Assembly (NCBI GenBank): GCA_963795935.1
Contig: CAWCJO010000020.1
Location: 241,418-305,417, forward strand
Length of the DNA stretch: 64,000 nt
Reading direction: 5' to 3'
Source: JAICMB01 sp963795935
GTDB taxonomy: Bacteria > Acidobacteriota > Terriglobia > Bryobacterales > Bryobacteraceae
The stretch's first letter is position 1, and every line of letters starts with the position of its first letter. Positions 1 through 9,335 of the stretch are shown piece after piece. The translations under genes were made by a program, and so were the position numbers. Under the pieces are notes generated by a model, which saw only the letters and a list, made by a program, of their open reading frames with translations, did not search any database and was not told where the DNA came from.

Positions 1-272
1 TAAAGATGTCGCCGTTCATGTATGCAAACAAGATCAAAGAGCCGGTGCTGCTGATCCACGGCGAGGCTGACGACAACGACGGCACGTTCCCGGTCCAGTC
101 CGAGCGGATGTACGAAGCCATTCGAGGAAATGGCGGCACGGTGCGGCTGGTGTTTCTGCCTTTTGAGGCGCACGGCTATCGCGGCAAGGAGACGATCGAG
201 CACGTCCTGTGGGAGAAGCTGACGTGGTTCGATAAATACGTGAAAAACGCCGGAGCGGCGAGCACGAATTAG
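1..272 (+). CDS. S9-family prolyl oligopeptidase, C-terminal fragment
   Basis: The frame is open from the left edge of the window, so this is the 3' end of a longer gene. It shows the end of an alpha/beta-hydrolase peptidase domain. LLIHGEADDND has the form of the catalytic-Asp loop (HGxxD), and FEAHGYRG has the form of the catalytic-His loop of S9 peptidases. The final part, with an LWEKLTWFDKYV helix, is the usual end of acidobacterial S9 peptidases. The nucleophile Ser lies outside the window. Its stop codon lies inside the first copy of a 19-bp tandem repeat that continues into the end of the convergent receptor gene. The family call is firm; substrate is unknown. Confidence 0.85.
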   Translation, partial: KMSPFMYANKIKEPVLLIHGEADDNDGTFPVQSERMYEAIRGNGGTVRLVFLPFEAHGYRGKETIEHVLWEKLTWFDKYVKNAGAASTN

Positions 273-325
273 AACAGCGCCTTTAACTTAGAACAGCGCC
301 TTTAACTTAGAACAGCACCTTTAAC
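269..325. repeat. Three 19-bp tandem copies of a receptor gene's 3' end
   Basis: The unit TTAGAACAGCGCCTTTAAC occurs at 269-287, 288-306 and 307-325; the third copy has one G-to-A change. On the minus strand the third copy encodes the last residues and stop of the Oar-like receptor (V-K-V-L-F-stop). The first copy supplies the stop codon of the S9 peptidase on the plus strand. The repeat therefore looks like an amplification of a gene terminus, perhaps by slippage, sitting between two convergent genes. Confidence 0.9.
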
Positions 326-3300
326 GCGAACTGAATATCGCGCGGATTATTCGCCAAGCTCGTGACCTGGCCAAACGTCTGCGATGTGACCGTGCCGTTG
401 GGCGTTCCGAACTGCGCGTGATTGAATAGGTTGTAGAACTCCGACCGGAACTGTACGTTGACGGCATGGTCTTTAAGGCTCGTTTTGAAGTTCTTCACGA
501 GCACCGCGTCGACGTTACGAACGGGCGCGGTTCGGACGTCCGGCAGCACGGGGCCGACGTTTCCGAACGTGAATGGTTGCGCGACGGTGAAGACGCTGGT
601 GTTAAACCATTCGTAAATGGACGGGTTATCGAGATGCGCGCTTTGGCCGTTATTGACCGCCGGACGCCCGATTGCGACCGGCAACCCGCTTTGGAGCGTG
701 AGAATGCCGTTAAGGTCCCAATCCGCGAACATGGCGTTGACAAATTTGTTCAGACTTTTGCCGAATGCCCGATCGCGGCCGAACGGAATATTGTAAACGC
801 CGCTGAGGCGGAACTGGTTGGGCGCGTCGAAGGTGGAAAGTCCTTTTTCGAGACTGCGGTTGTAAATATCGAGCGGGGTGCGGATATCGTCGATAGCCTT
901 CGAGCGGGTGTATGCGGCCAAGAAAGTCAGCGTCGCCGAGAGCCGTTTTTCCAACTGGAACGTTCCCGCTTCATAGGTTGAATTGCCGGCCGGAACATAG
1001 ACCTGCTGGACCGCCGTGTATTGCGGGAAAGGCAGCAGCGATTGCTGGCGTGAAATCGTGGGACCGGAAAGCGCGCCGGTAGAGATCACGCCGTAAAACG
1101 GATTCGGCACAAGATCGTTCAAGTGCGAGCCCAGCGAGAGATACTGGTCGGGCAACTGATCGATGTTCCAGGTCTCCAACAGCCGCGTCCCCTTCATGCC
1201 CCAGTAGTGCGCATCGAGCACGAGTCCCCAGGGAAGCTCACGCTGAACGCCGAAACTCCAGCTCTGCATATAGCCATTGCGAAACCCGTGCGTGGGAGCG
1301 CCGATGCTGGCGCCCACGTTGGCGTTGGGATCGCGATCGTTCAGGGGAGGAAGAATTCCTTGTGGAAAGGGATTGCCGATGCTGGTCGCCGGCGTCAGAT
1401 TGTCGATGGTGGCGACCATCGGCGTCGTGCGGACGGCTTCCACCGCGCCATCGCCATTCGCCTGAATGATTTTTGGAATATAGAAAATCCCGTAGCCGCC
1501 GCGCAGCACGGTCTTCGGAGTGAGACTGTATGCCAAACCAAAGCGCGGACCGAGATCCTTCCAGTCGGTCGCGGTCTGATCGCTGGGGTTGCCCTTGCCG
1601 ATCCAGGTGAGATTGCCGGTCAGGTTGGGGAGCCCCGCGGCTTGGGCGAGCGAACTCGGAGCGGTTGGGTTGAAATAGGCGATGCGGTCGTATTTTTCGC
1701 GGTCGCCGATATTCACATCCCAGCGCAGGCCGAGATTCAGCGTAAGCTTGTCGGTCGCCTTCCAGTCGTCCTGTATAAAAAGCGCGTAGTACAAGCCCTG
1801 CGTCGAGATCGGATTAATGGCCATGACGGAGCCGCTTGAGGCATCGCCTAACAGAAAGGAAGCGACGCCGTAGCCGGATGTGGCGCTCGAGACGACGGGG
1901 TTGGGGCCCTGCGTAAACATGCGATTGAAATTAAACGTGCCGGAAGCCTGACTGTTTTGTCCCTCGTTGAAATCGAGAACGCGCCAGTCCCCGCCAAACT
2001 TCACGCTATGACGTCCTTTCTGCCAGGACACGCTGCCGAGGGTGGCAAAAACGTTGCGAGGTTGATATTGCGTAAAAGAGTCCGAGGCGTTGCCGGTGCC
2101 GACGGTGTCGGTGAGATTGAAAACGGGGAACTGCGGCGCGACGGCCGATGTGAAGGACGGCGCAAAATTGAGCTGCGACAGATTAAAACCCTGGGAAGCG
2201 CCGAATTGCGCGGCCAGAGCGCGGCTGAAAGAGAATTGCAAATCGCCGACAGCCGTGGGCGAGAATATGCGCGTCGCATCCAGGACGGCCTGTGAGTAAG
2301 TGTCGGTGGTGTTGCGTCCGCCGCCGGCCGGCAGCGCATAGACGCCCGGGACCGAACGCACGTCCTGCTGCCTTGAGAAGCGGAAGAACATGCGCGTCTT
2401 CTCATCGGGATCGAGGTCGGTGCGCACGTCCCACTTGTTGCTGTTGGTCGTGGAGTTCGCCGAATAGATGTAATTGCTCTGGCCGGTCACGGGATTTCCC
2501 GGCAAGTTTGGCAGCGGGATGAAATTGAGAGCCGCAACCGCCGCGGGATTGAGATCGCTCTGCGGAATGATGTTGCCGGGGAAGGGGCTGCGCTGGCGGG
2601 TGCCATCGGGCAGGCTGACCAGCGTGGACGGATCGTAGATCTGGATGAGCGATCCGTTGGAAGCGAAGGTTTGTGAAAAATTGCCTTGCCGCTGCAAAGG
2701 CGTTGGCACGGTCGTGATCGTCGATAGCGGATAGCCCTGGCGGAGACCTTCGTAATCGCCGAACACGAACCATTTATTCTTCACGAGAGGAAGGCCGGCA
2801 TCGGCGCCGAATTGATGCCGCTGGAAAGATGGCTTGTTCAGCCCGCTGCGATTGTTGAAGAACGTATTGGCGTCGAGTACGCTGTGACGCTCGAAATCGT
2901 AGGCAACGCCGTGAACGTCGTTCGTCCCGCTCTTGGTAATCACGTTGAGTACCGCGCCGGACGTGCGGCCGAACTGGGCGTCGTACGTTTGCGCCTGCAC
3001 TTTGAACTCCTGCACGGAGTCGACGGGCGGATCGATAATTCCGCGATTGATGTCCGGAGTCGTGTCCGGCGCGCCGTCCATGAGAATTTCCTGGGAGCCG
3101 GAACGGCCGCCACCGACGTTGAAATCGGACTTGAAGAAGTTGCGCCCGACGTCGTTGCCGCCGCCGTTACCGAAGTTGGGGCCCAGCACGACGCCGGGGG
3201 TCAAGGCGATCAATGCGATCGGGTCGCGAATATTCAACGGTAGATTCTGAATCGATCGCGTCGTCACTACCGTACCGAGGGATGCCGTTTCCGTTTCCAG

Positions 3301-3678
3301 CGGCGGCGGAGCGGCGTTCACCGTTATCTCCTCGGTTGCCGCGCCGGGCTGCAAGGTGACATTCAATTCCAAGACCTGCGTCACCTGCAGCGTCACGGGA
3401 CCTTCCTCAAAGCGTTTGAAACCCGGCACGGTACAGGAAACACGATACTGCGCGGGAGGCAAGGTGGGGAAGCGGTAAATGCCGCTCTCGTTCGATGTCG
3501 CGGTATGGACGACGCCCGTGGCGACATTTGTCGCCGTGAGCTGCGCATTGGGTATGACGGCGCCGGTTATGTCTTTTATGACGCCGGTAATCTGAGCTTC
3601 GAAGGTCTGGCCGGCGGCCGGAAGCGCGGCAAACACGAGCATGGCCGCGATATAGATTCTCAACATCGCGTGTTTCAT
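307..3678 (-). CDS. Oar-like TonB-dependent outer-membrane receptor
   Basis: This is a 1123-residue outer-membrane protein. It has a signal peptide ending near AAGQ (residue 24), then a carboxypeptidase-regulatory-like beta-sandwich (about 28-110, with ITGVIKDITGAVIPNA and SNESGIYRFPTLPPAQYRV), a plug domain (about 120-250) and a long beta-barrel ending in aromatic Phe (KVLF). The architecture is the expanded acidobacterial Oar/SusC-like class. Such proteins are thought to move large substrates such as peptides or glycans across the outer membrane using TonB energy; the substrate here cannot be told. The gene is convergent with the S9 peptidase fragment, which could be a functional partner in peptide use (inference). 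It is intact over 3.4 kb. A second family member lies at 49756-53265. Confidence 0.93.
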   Translation of the reverse strand: MKHAMLRIYIAAMLVFAALPAAGQTFEAQITGVIKDITGAVIPNAQLTATNVATGVVHTATSNESGIYRFPTLPPAQYRVSCTVPGFKRFEEGPVTLQVTQVLELNVTLQPGAATEEITVNAAPPPLETETASLGTVVTTRSIQNLPLNIRDPIALIALTPGVVLGPNFGNGGGNDVGRNFFKSDFNVGGGRSGSQEILMDGAPDTTPDINRGIIDPPVDSVQEFKVQAQTYDAQFGRTSGAVLNVITKSGTNDVHGVAYDFERHSVLDANTFFNNRSGLNKPSFQRHQFGADAGLPLVKNKWFVFGDYEGLRQGYPLSTITTVPTPLQRQGNFSQTFASNGSLIQIYDPSTLVSLPDGTRQRSPFPGNIIPQSDLNPAAVAALNFIPLPNLPGNPVTGQSNYIYSANSTTNSNKWDVRTDLDPDEKTRMFFRFSRQQDVRSVPGVYALPAGGGRNTTDTYSQAVLDATRIFSPTAVGDLQFSFSRALAAQFGASQGFNLSQLNFAPSFTSAVAPQFPVFNLTDTVGTGNASDSFTQYQPRNVFATLGSVSWQKGRHSVKFGGDWRVLDFNEGQNSQASGTFNFNRMFTQGPNPVVSSATSGYGVASFLLGDASSGSVMAINPISTQGLYYALFIQDDWKATDKLTLNLGLRWDVNIGDREKYDRIAYFNPTAPSSLAQAAGLPNLTGNLTWIGKGNPSDQTATDWKDLGPRFGLAYSLTPKTVLRGGYGIFYIPKIIQANGDGAVEAVRTTPMVATIDNLTPATSIGNPFPQGILPPLNDRDPNANVGASIGAPTHGFRNGYMQSWSFGVQRELPWGLVLDAHYWGMKGTRLLETWNIDQLPDQYLSLGSHLNDLVPNPFYGVISTGALSGPTISRQQSLLPFPQYTAVQQVYVPAGNSTYEAGTFQLEKRLSATLTFLAAYTRSKAIDDIRTPLDIYNRSLEKGLSTFDAPNQFRLSGVYNIPFGRDRAFGKSLNKFVNAMFADWDLNGILTLQSGLPVAIGRPAVNNGQSAHLDNPSIYEWFNTSVFTVAQPFTFGNVGPVLPDVRTAPVRNVDAVLVKNFKTSLKDHAVNVQFRSEFYNLFNHAQFGTPNGTVTSQTFGQVTSLANNPRDIQFALKVLF

Positions 3679-4118
3679 AGTGACCCCTTTAATGCATTAT
3701 CGTAGAACTCGCAGGCCTGCGAGGTAGTATCGGCCGGGGGGAGGGCCGTCGATTAATGACAAAGTTGGCTCCGGCCGCTACAACTGGCGAGCGAAGCCGT
3801 CCGGGAAGACCTCCGGCTTCCGGAGGAACACGACTCGGCGCGCGCCGCCCAATTGACGGAGTCTAATGAGGAGATCGGCGGTCGTCTCGCATCTTGACGG
3901 CGGTGAGGCCGTAGATCCGGTCAAGGCGCACCCGATGCGCTGCAAATCCGTTGAGCGCCAACAGCGGCGCGCGCGAGCGGCTATGCCCTAAGGGTTCAGA
4001 CGGACTCGGATCTGGAGCGGACAGCATTGACTTCGCCGATCGCCGGATCGAGAAACTGTTCGGCGCGTTTGAAGCCTCCGGGCGAACTCCGGCGAGGTGC
4101 ACCGGCGCGAAGACTTGA
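3679..4118. other. Intergenic region upstream of the receptor
   Basis: I see no convincing gene here. The short frames on both strands lack family resemblance. It must hold the promoter of the minus-strand receptor gene (start 3678), but I could not pick a clear -35/-10 pair. A short palindrome-like stretch (GCAGGCCTGC) lies near 3711. Confidence 0.4.
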
Positions 4119-4639
4119 CCTCATATCCGGTATTGGTCGGGGGTAGTGAATCAGTTTGGAAGTCTGAGCGGCTTCTCGGACGAGCCTGCTCCGCAACTCG
4201 ACGCTGGGGGCGTTCTCGTCAATATGACGCTCTGCCGACTAGGGATGAACGTGTCCTGCGCCTCCTGGGCTGCCAGCCAGGTGAGTGGCGGCTCGGGACC
4301 GTGAGCATCAGCTATTTTAGTACCCAAAATCCGTTGGGCCCGATAGCCAATACCGGCGCGTTTCCCTTCACATTCGGTGTCCCGTTCACGGCCCACTTAC
4401 ATCTCGATGCGTTCGCGGGCGCGCTATGTTGTGCCTTTGGCAGCGAGGTAGCGTCGGGTGCTTCCGCGTACGCTGAGTTTGACGCTTTGCGCATCGAACT
4501 GCCAGGCGGCACGGACGCGCAGAACGCAACCGTCATCGAAGCGGCCGCTACCCCTGAACCGTCGAGCTTCCCGCTGCTGCTGGGCGCACTCGGAATCCTC
4601 TGGGCCCGCGCCCGAACACGCGAAAAGCGGTCGAGATAA
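4119..4639 (+). pseudogene. PEP-CTERM-type exported protein, frameshifted or truncated
   Basis: The last 30 codons encode a clear PEP-CTERM sorting signal: TPEPSSFPLLLGALGIL followed by a basic ARARTREKR tail. This directs a secreted protein to an exosortase/archaeosortase-like processing system. The preceding part (GTVSISYFSTQNPLG through AYAEFDALRIELP) reads as a beta-rich secreted domain in the same frame. Upstream, about 4155-4300, a plausible continuation (LSGFSDEP, LVNMTLCRLGMNVSC) lies in a different frame that stops near 4302, so a frameshift near 4295-4303 is likely. I could not find a signal peptide or a good start. No exosortase gene is in the window. Confidence 0.5.
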
Positions 4640-5305
4640 CCGCGCTCGCCGCTCGGCCGCGGTTGCTTCCCCTTCTTCGGGGCCGGAGCAAGGAATCGCC
4701 TGCCCTCGTCCGTCTGAGCCGGAATTCCCCGTTGGCGCCCGTTCGCGCCGCCCACAATTTCCTCAAGCCACGCGCCTGCCCCGTCTAATCGCTTCTTTCT
4801 CCTGGATCGGATCTCGATTTAAATCCTCCGGGCGCACCCGAACCCGCCTCGCCTCCATTCTAATCCCCGGTCTTTTCCAAGCTCGCCAAGCAGCCCACAA
4901 ATTCGCCTTCAGCAACCAGTCTAATATTCGCGTTCACCAAAATCACGCAATTGCATCTCTCGCGTTTTCAAGATCTTACACGCAAGCCGTGGTCGCAACC
5001 GCTGAGTCAGCCGATAGATTCTAGGCAGAACACTGCGGTTTGAAATCCGCGGGAAAGGAACTCAAATGCCTGACCCTATCATCATTATCATCGGCTTCTA
5101 ACGGAACCCTGCTGAATGAGGTTCGCGTCCCGGCGATTGAAAATGCCTCTCTCTCTCGCCTCGCTTTCTCGCTTTGAATTGGAATTAGAGGCTCCGAACT
5201 ATCGTTTACCTGCCTTTCTGGCGATATAGCGCCCCGTGTAATTATGGAAAACCCTAGTATTCCGTAGGGAAGTATGCTAGCGTAACGATCGTCTCAGGTA
5301 ATTAA
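4640..5305. other. Long intergenic region before the CHAT operon
   Basis: About 670 bases with no supported gene; frames on both strands are low-complexity Arg/Pro/Ser shadows. The AT content rises toward 5230-5305, as expected for the promoter of the CHAT/sigma operon. A TATGCT hexamer near 5272 could serve as a -10 element, but no good -35 was identified. Confidence 0.4.
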
Positions 5306-7750
5306 TTGCCTGCCGCAAAAGCCCCTGGGGGTCCGCGTGTACTGACGCTCGCCGTAGCGCTCGTATCACTCGCCGCGTGTCCGGGAAAAATGTCCTGGAA
5401 TGTCAGATCCGGCGACCAGGAATTCGTTCCCTACACGACACGCGCGAACCGATCGTACGCGAAGGGCGATTATGCGCTGGCGCAACGGATCTACCAGGAA
5501 GGATACACGCGGGCCGCGGGCGACCACAATGTGCGGGCCGAAATCGTGTTCCTGAACGATTTGGGCGGCGTTCAGTTTGCAACCTTCGATTATCGGGGCG
5601 CCATCGATGCGTTTGTCCGCGCCCGTGACTTGGCCCGGAAAAATCGATATTGGCCTTTCCTCAGCATCGCCTGCGCGAACCTCTGTTCCTTATATATGCA
5701 GCTCGGCGATACCGCCTCCGCGCAACACGCCGCCGAACAAGGCCTCATAATCCCGTCCAGCGCCGCCCTTCTCTACCGCTCTCAACTCCTTGGAATCCTG
5801 GGTCTCCTGGCCGCAAACTCCGGCGACGGCGCGCGCGCCAACGAGTATCTGCGCCAAGCGGTCGAATCCGCCGAGACCTATGGCGACGACCGCATGCGCT
5901 TTCAAGCCTGGAGCCATTACGCGCAGCGCCTGTTCGAATCCGGCGACCTGTCCGGCGCCGAAACGGCCGCCCTCAACGCGTGGCGCATCGGCGGACTTGC
6001 GAGCGTGCGCGAAAAGCGGCCCGCCTGGCTCACCCTCGCCCAAATCTATCGCGCCCGCGGCCGGCTCGATCTCTCCCTATCTTTGATTGATCGCGGAATC
6101 GCCGTTCCGCCGCGCGCCACCGACCGCCAACTTTGGAAAATGTATTTCCTGTACGAGCGCGCCATGATAAGCGCCGCGCGGCAGAAGCCGGAAGCGGCTA
6201 CCGCCGATCTCGGCGAAGCGCTGGAGTACGCCCGCCAATGGAGGGAAGCGATCGCGCCCGCCGATAATCTTCGCAGCGGCGCCGAATTCTGGCTTAAAAA
6301 CGTCTATAGCGCTTATATTTCCTCCGCCATTCAAAGCAATCTTGGCCGGGACGCCTTCCTCGCCGCCGAAGAAGAGCGCTCCTCCAGCCTGCTGCAGATG
6401 TTGCTCGACGGCCCCCGCGGCGCCCGCCCCGCCGCTTATCTGGAACAGCTCGCCCGCTTGCGCGCCAGCGAGATCGCGCGCATCGCTAAACCTTCCTCTT
6501 ATGAGGAGCGTCATTCCGCCGATATCCGCCAGGAGCTTGCGGAAACGGAAGCTCGCGCCGCGGTCGAAATTATTCCCGTCAATATAAATAAAACCGATAA
6601 AAAAAACGAGAATTTTCTTTCTCCCAATACACTGAGTGATATCCAGGGGAGGATCGGGCCCGAGGAGGCAATTCTCTCTTTTTATTTGAAGGAGCCTGCC
6701 TCGCTTGTTTGGGGAGTGACGCGCGGCGGCTTTGAATGGCGCCGGCTCGCTGGCCGCCAACAACTGGAGAAGTTGGCGCGCGGCTTCCGCCGCTCCGTCG
6801 AAGAGAGCGCCCCGGATCGCGACCGGCTCGCAGGGGAGCTATACGAGGAGTTGTTCGGAAAGGTTTCAAGAGCGGTTTTGCGGAAGCGGAGCTGGATATT
6901 GACCTCCGACGACTCGCTCTTCGAGGCGCCTTTGGCGGCGCTGGTTGTCGAAACAAAGAATGGTAGGCCAGTGTACCTGATCGAGAAACACGAGATGCAG
7001 CGAATTCCCACCGCGCTCACGTTGACGACGCCGCCCCCGCCTCCCGCCAGCGGACCTTTTATGGGAGTCGGAGACGGCATCTATAACACCGCCGACGCGC
7101 GCTGGCCCGCCCTCCGGGGCCGCGGTGGCCAGGCTCTTTTCGGAGCCGGCGGAATCGGGCCTCCTATGGAAATGCCGCGGTTGTCCTCCAGCCGCCGCGA
7201 AGTAGAAAGCTGTGCCGCGGCCTGGGGCGGCCAGAGTCCTCCGCTGCTGCTGGAGGGGGCCAATGCGAGCAGCTTGAAACTGGTCGCGGCCATGCGCCGG
7301 AAACCCGCCGTGATCCACATTGCCGCCCATTTCCTCTCCCCTCCCGGCGAACCCGACCGGGCCGTGATCGACCTGGGATTGACATCCGCCGGCGCCCTCG
7401 ATGTATTGACCGCGGAAGACGTTGCCGGTCTCCACGCCGACGGCGCGTTGGTCGCCCTGAGCGGCTGCAGCTCGGCGGCCGCAAAGGCCCTCCGCGGCGC
7501 CGGCATCATGGGTTTAACGCGCGCCTGGCTTCTGGCTGGGGCCGTCGCCGTGGTGGGCAGCCGCTGGCCCGTGCCGGACGATACCGGCGAGTTGTTCCGC
7601 TCTTTTTATGCGCGCTTGGCGGTGGCGAGACCCGGACGTTCCGGGCTGAGCTCCGCGCTGCGCCAAGCGCAGCTTGACATGCTGCGGTCCAGCACTTGGC
7701 GTTCCGACCCGAAGTACTGGAGCGCCTTTTACTTGATGACCAAGGAATAA
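5306..7750 (+). CDS. TPR-CHAT caspase-like protease, predicted lipoprotein
   Basis: This is an 814-residue protein. The N-terminus is hydrophobic and ends in a lipobox-like LAAC (about residues 22-25), so anchoring in the envelope is likely. Residues about 40-330 form helical TPR-like repeats (AKGDYALAQRIYQEG, FDYRGAIDAFVRARDLA). The C-terminal 250 residues are a CHAT domain. Its catalytic His lies in VIHIAAH (His671/His675) and its Cys in ALSGCSS (Cys721), followed by a GAGIMGLTRAWLLAGA element. The start is a TTG with a weak ribosome site, so an alternative start is possible. Five bases separate it from the ECF sigma gene, and a zinc-finger anti-sigma gene follows. This suggests a proteolysis-linked signalling operon; CHAT cleavage of the anti-sigma factor is a reasonable but untested idea. 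Confidence 0.88.
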   Translation: MPAAKAPGGPRVLTLAVALVSLAACPGKMSWNVRSGDQEFVPYTTRANRSYAKGDYALAQRIYQEGYTRAAGDHNVRAEIVFLNDLGGVQFATFDYRGAIDAFVRARDLARKNRYWPFLSIACANLCSLYMQLGDTASAQHAAEQGLIIPSSAALLYRSQLLGILGLLAANSGDGARANEYLRQAVESAETYGDDRMRFQAWSHYAQRLFESGDLSGAETAALNAWRIGGLASVREKRPAWLTLAQIYRARGRLDLSLSLIDRGIAVPPRATDRQLWKMYFLYERAMISAARQKPEAATADLGEALEYARQWREAIAPADNLRSGAEFWLKNVYSAYISSAIQSNLGRDAFLAAEEERSSSLLQMLLDGPRGARPAAYLEQLARLRASEIARIAKPSSYEERHSADIRQELAETEARAAVEIIPVNINKTDKKNENFLSPNTLSDIQGRIGPEEAILSFYLKEPASLVWGVTRGGFEWRRLAGRQQLEKLARGFRRSVEESAPDRDRLAGELYEELFGKVSRAVLRKRSWILTSDDSLFEAPLAALVVETKNGRPVYLIEKHEMQRIPTALTLTTPPPPPASGPFMGVGDGIYNTADARWPALRGRGGQALFGAGGIGPPMEMPRLSSSRREVESCAAAWGGQSPPLLLEGANASSLKLVAAMRRKPAVIHIAAHFLSPPGEPDRAVIDLGLTSAGALDVLTAEDVAGLHADGALVALSGCSSAAAKALRGAGIMGLTRAWLLAGAVAVVGSRWPVPDDTGELFRSFYARLAVARPGRSGLSSALRQAQLDMLRSSTWRSDPKYWSAFYLMTKE

Positions 7751-7755
7751 ACGCC

Positions 7756-8490
7756 ATGTTTGGGAAAACTGCCCTCACGCACGGGAATACGGCGACGGAA
7801 GCGGCTGACGGCGAAGCCGTGAGTCCGCGGCAGAGCGGCGCGGAAATGCCTCGCGAGCCGGACGAAGGTCTCGACGGAACCGAACGGCCCGAAACCTGGA
7901 AAAGCTTGGTCGCGCGCATCCAGCAAGGAGAACGGCTCGCGCTCGAGGAGCTGTACAGTGTTTTTTCCCGCGGCATCCGCTTCTATCTTTGCCGCCAACT
8001 GGGGCCCCAGGAACTGGACGACAAGGTCCACGACACGTTCCTGATTGTTGTCCAGGCCATCCAGCGCGGTGAGCTGCGCGACCCCGAGCGCCTGATGGGT
8101 TTTGTACGCACCATCGTGCGCCGCCAAGTTGCCGCTTACATCGACGATCTCGTTCAGAGCCGCCGCGAGGAGGCGAGCGATGAAGCGGGAGTGAGCGTTC
8201 CCGATTCGCGCCGCAACCCCGAAGAGAGGGTCGCTTTCGGCGAGAAAATCGAATTGATGAAGAGCATTTTGAGAGGCCTGGGCGATCGCGACCGCGATAT
8301 CCTGACCCGCTTTTATCTCTATGAGCATACCCAGGAACGGATCTGCGAAGAGCTGGATCTCAGCGATACCCAGTTCCGGTTGCTCAAGTCCCGCGCCAAA
8401 GCCAGATTTGGTGCCCTGGGGAGACGTAAACTGCAAAGAAGCAATCTTGCCCATCTTTTTTTGAGAGCTTCGGCCCGCGGCGGCCACTAA
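7756..8490 (+). CDS. ECF-type RNA polymerase sigma factor
   Basis: This is a 244-residue sigma-70 family protein. Region 2 lies at about residues 50-130 (GERLALEELYSVFSRGIRFYL, then DDKVHDTFLIVVQAI). Region 4 lies at about 175-235 (GDRDRDILTRFYL, EQ-like ICEELDLSDTQFRLLKSRA helix-turn-helix). I chose the ATG at 7756, just after the CHAT stop and preceded by AAGGAAT. A longer in-frame reading that starts inside the CHAT gene is unlikely. The roughly 50-residue Ala/Glu-rich N-terminal extension before region 2 is not typical. It lies in one operon with the CHAT lipoprotein upstream and a zinc-finger anti-sigma protein 41 bases downstream. Confidence 0.92.
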   Translation: MFGKTALTHGNTATEAADGEAVSPRQSGAEMPREPDEGLDGTERPETWKSLVARIQQGERLALEELYSVFSRGIRFYLCRQLGPQELDDKVHDTFLIVVQAIQRGELRDPERLMGFVRTIVRRQVAAYIDDLVQSRREEASDEAGVSVPDSRRNPEERVAFGEKIELMKSILRGLGDRDRDILTRFYLYEHTQERICEELDLSDTQFRLLKSRAKARFGALGRRKLQRSNLAHLFLRASARGGH

Positions 8491-8531
8491 CAGACTAGAG
8501 TCGTTTTCGTTCGCATGGCCAGGAGGGTTGT

Positions 8532-9146
8532 ATGAATTATCGGAACATCGGGCCGCATCTAGCCGACGATCTGCTGGAACGCTATGTAATGCACCGCCTT
8601 CCGGAGATGGAAGTTGAATCCGTCGAGGAGCATCTGTTGGCGTGTCCTGCCTGTCAGAATCAGACCGTCGAGACCGAGAACTATGTTTTTGCGGCCAAGG
8701 CCGCTTTACGCGAAGTGGCGCGCAAGCCGGCGGCGCGAGCCTTCTGGGTCCGCTCTTCTTCGCTGCTGCACTCCTGGTTAACCGTGCCGCTTTGTGCCGC
8801 GGCTGTTGCGGCTCTAGCCCTCGCGATCGCAGTGCCGCTGCGCCGCGGGGATGCCGGCCGCTCCGTCTCCGAAGTTCACCTCGTTGCAATGCGCGGCGCC
8901 GCCGCGGCCACCCAAGCGCGCGCCGGGTCGGGCTTGATTTTGAACCTCGATGCGGGCGACTTAGCGCCCGATGGCGTCCGCATTGTCAACTCCGCCGGAC
9001 AAGAGGTTTGGAAGGGAACCCCGCGGCGCTCGGCCCATGAAGTGCGCGCGGTCGTAGCCGGCAGACTCGAACCCGGACAGTACTGGGTGCGCCTCACCCG
9101 CGGCGGCGAGCTCCTCCGGGAGTACGGCCTGAAGATCGTTCCCTAG
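8532..9146 (+). CDS. Membrane anti-sigma factor with zinc-finger
   Basis: This 204-residue protein carries an HxxxCxxC anti-sigma zinc-binding motif (HLLACPAC, His34, Cys38, Cys41) in a helical N-terminal domain. One transmembrane helix follows (about 83-103). The roughly 100-residue outer domain ends in a compact beta-sandwich-like segment (GQEVWKGTPRRSAHEVRAVV, then GQYWVRLTRGGELLREYGL). The start is supported by AGGAGGGTTGT directly upstream. It is the obvious regulator of the sigma factor encoded immediately before it. The exported C-terminal domain would be positioned to meet the CHAT lipoprotein, which makes regulated release of sigma plausible (inference). Confidence 0.88.
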   Translation: MNYRNIGPHLADDLLERYVMHRLPEMEVESVEEHLLACPACQNQTVETENYVFAAKAALREVARKPAARAFWVRSSSLLHSWLTVPLCAAAVAALALAIAVPLRRGDAGRSVSEVHLVAMRGAAAATQARAGSGLILNLDAGDLAPDGVRIVNSAGQEVWKGTPRRSAHEVRAVVAGRLEPGQYWVRLTRGGELLREYGLKIVP

Positions 9147-9335
9147 TCTCCCGTCCCGGTTAACGCTTGCCGACGCGCACGCCTCGGTGCTGGGCCGCGG
9201 CCGTAAGGGAGCGGATTCCCGGTTTTTCAACGGAGAGCGGTTGTCGGGATTTAACGCGACGCCACACTAGCCCGCCGGCAGCCCAGGCGCTACCGTCCAC
9301 CGCTGTGCAACATTACAGATCGGGAGTTCGCGCGC

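Noticed and set aside
466..2773. Several open frames opposite or overlapping the first Oar-like receptor
   Set aside because: They have Arg/Ala/Gly-rich composition typical of GC-rich antisense shadows and no family features, and the receptor frame is clearly real.
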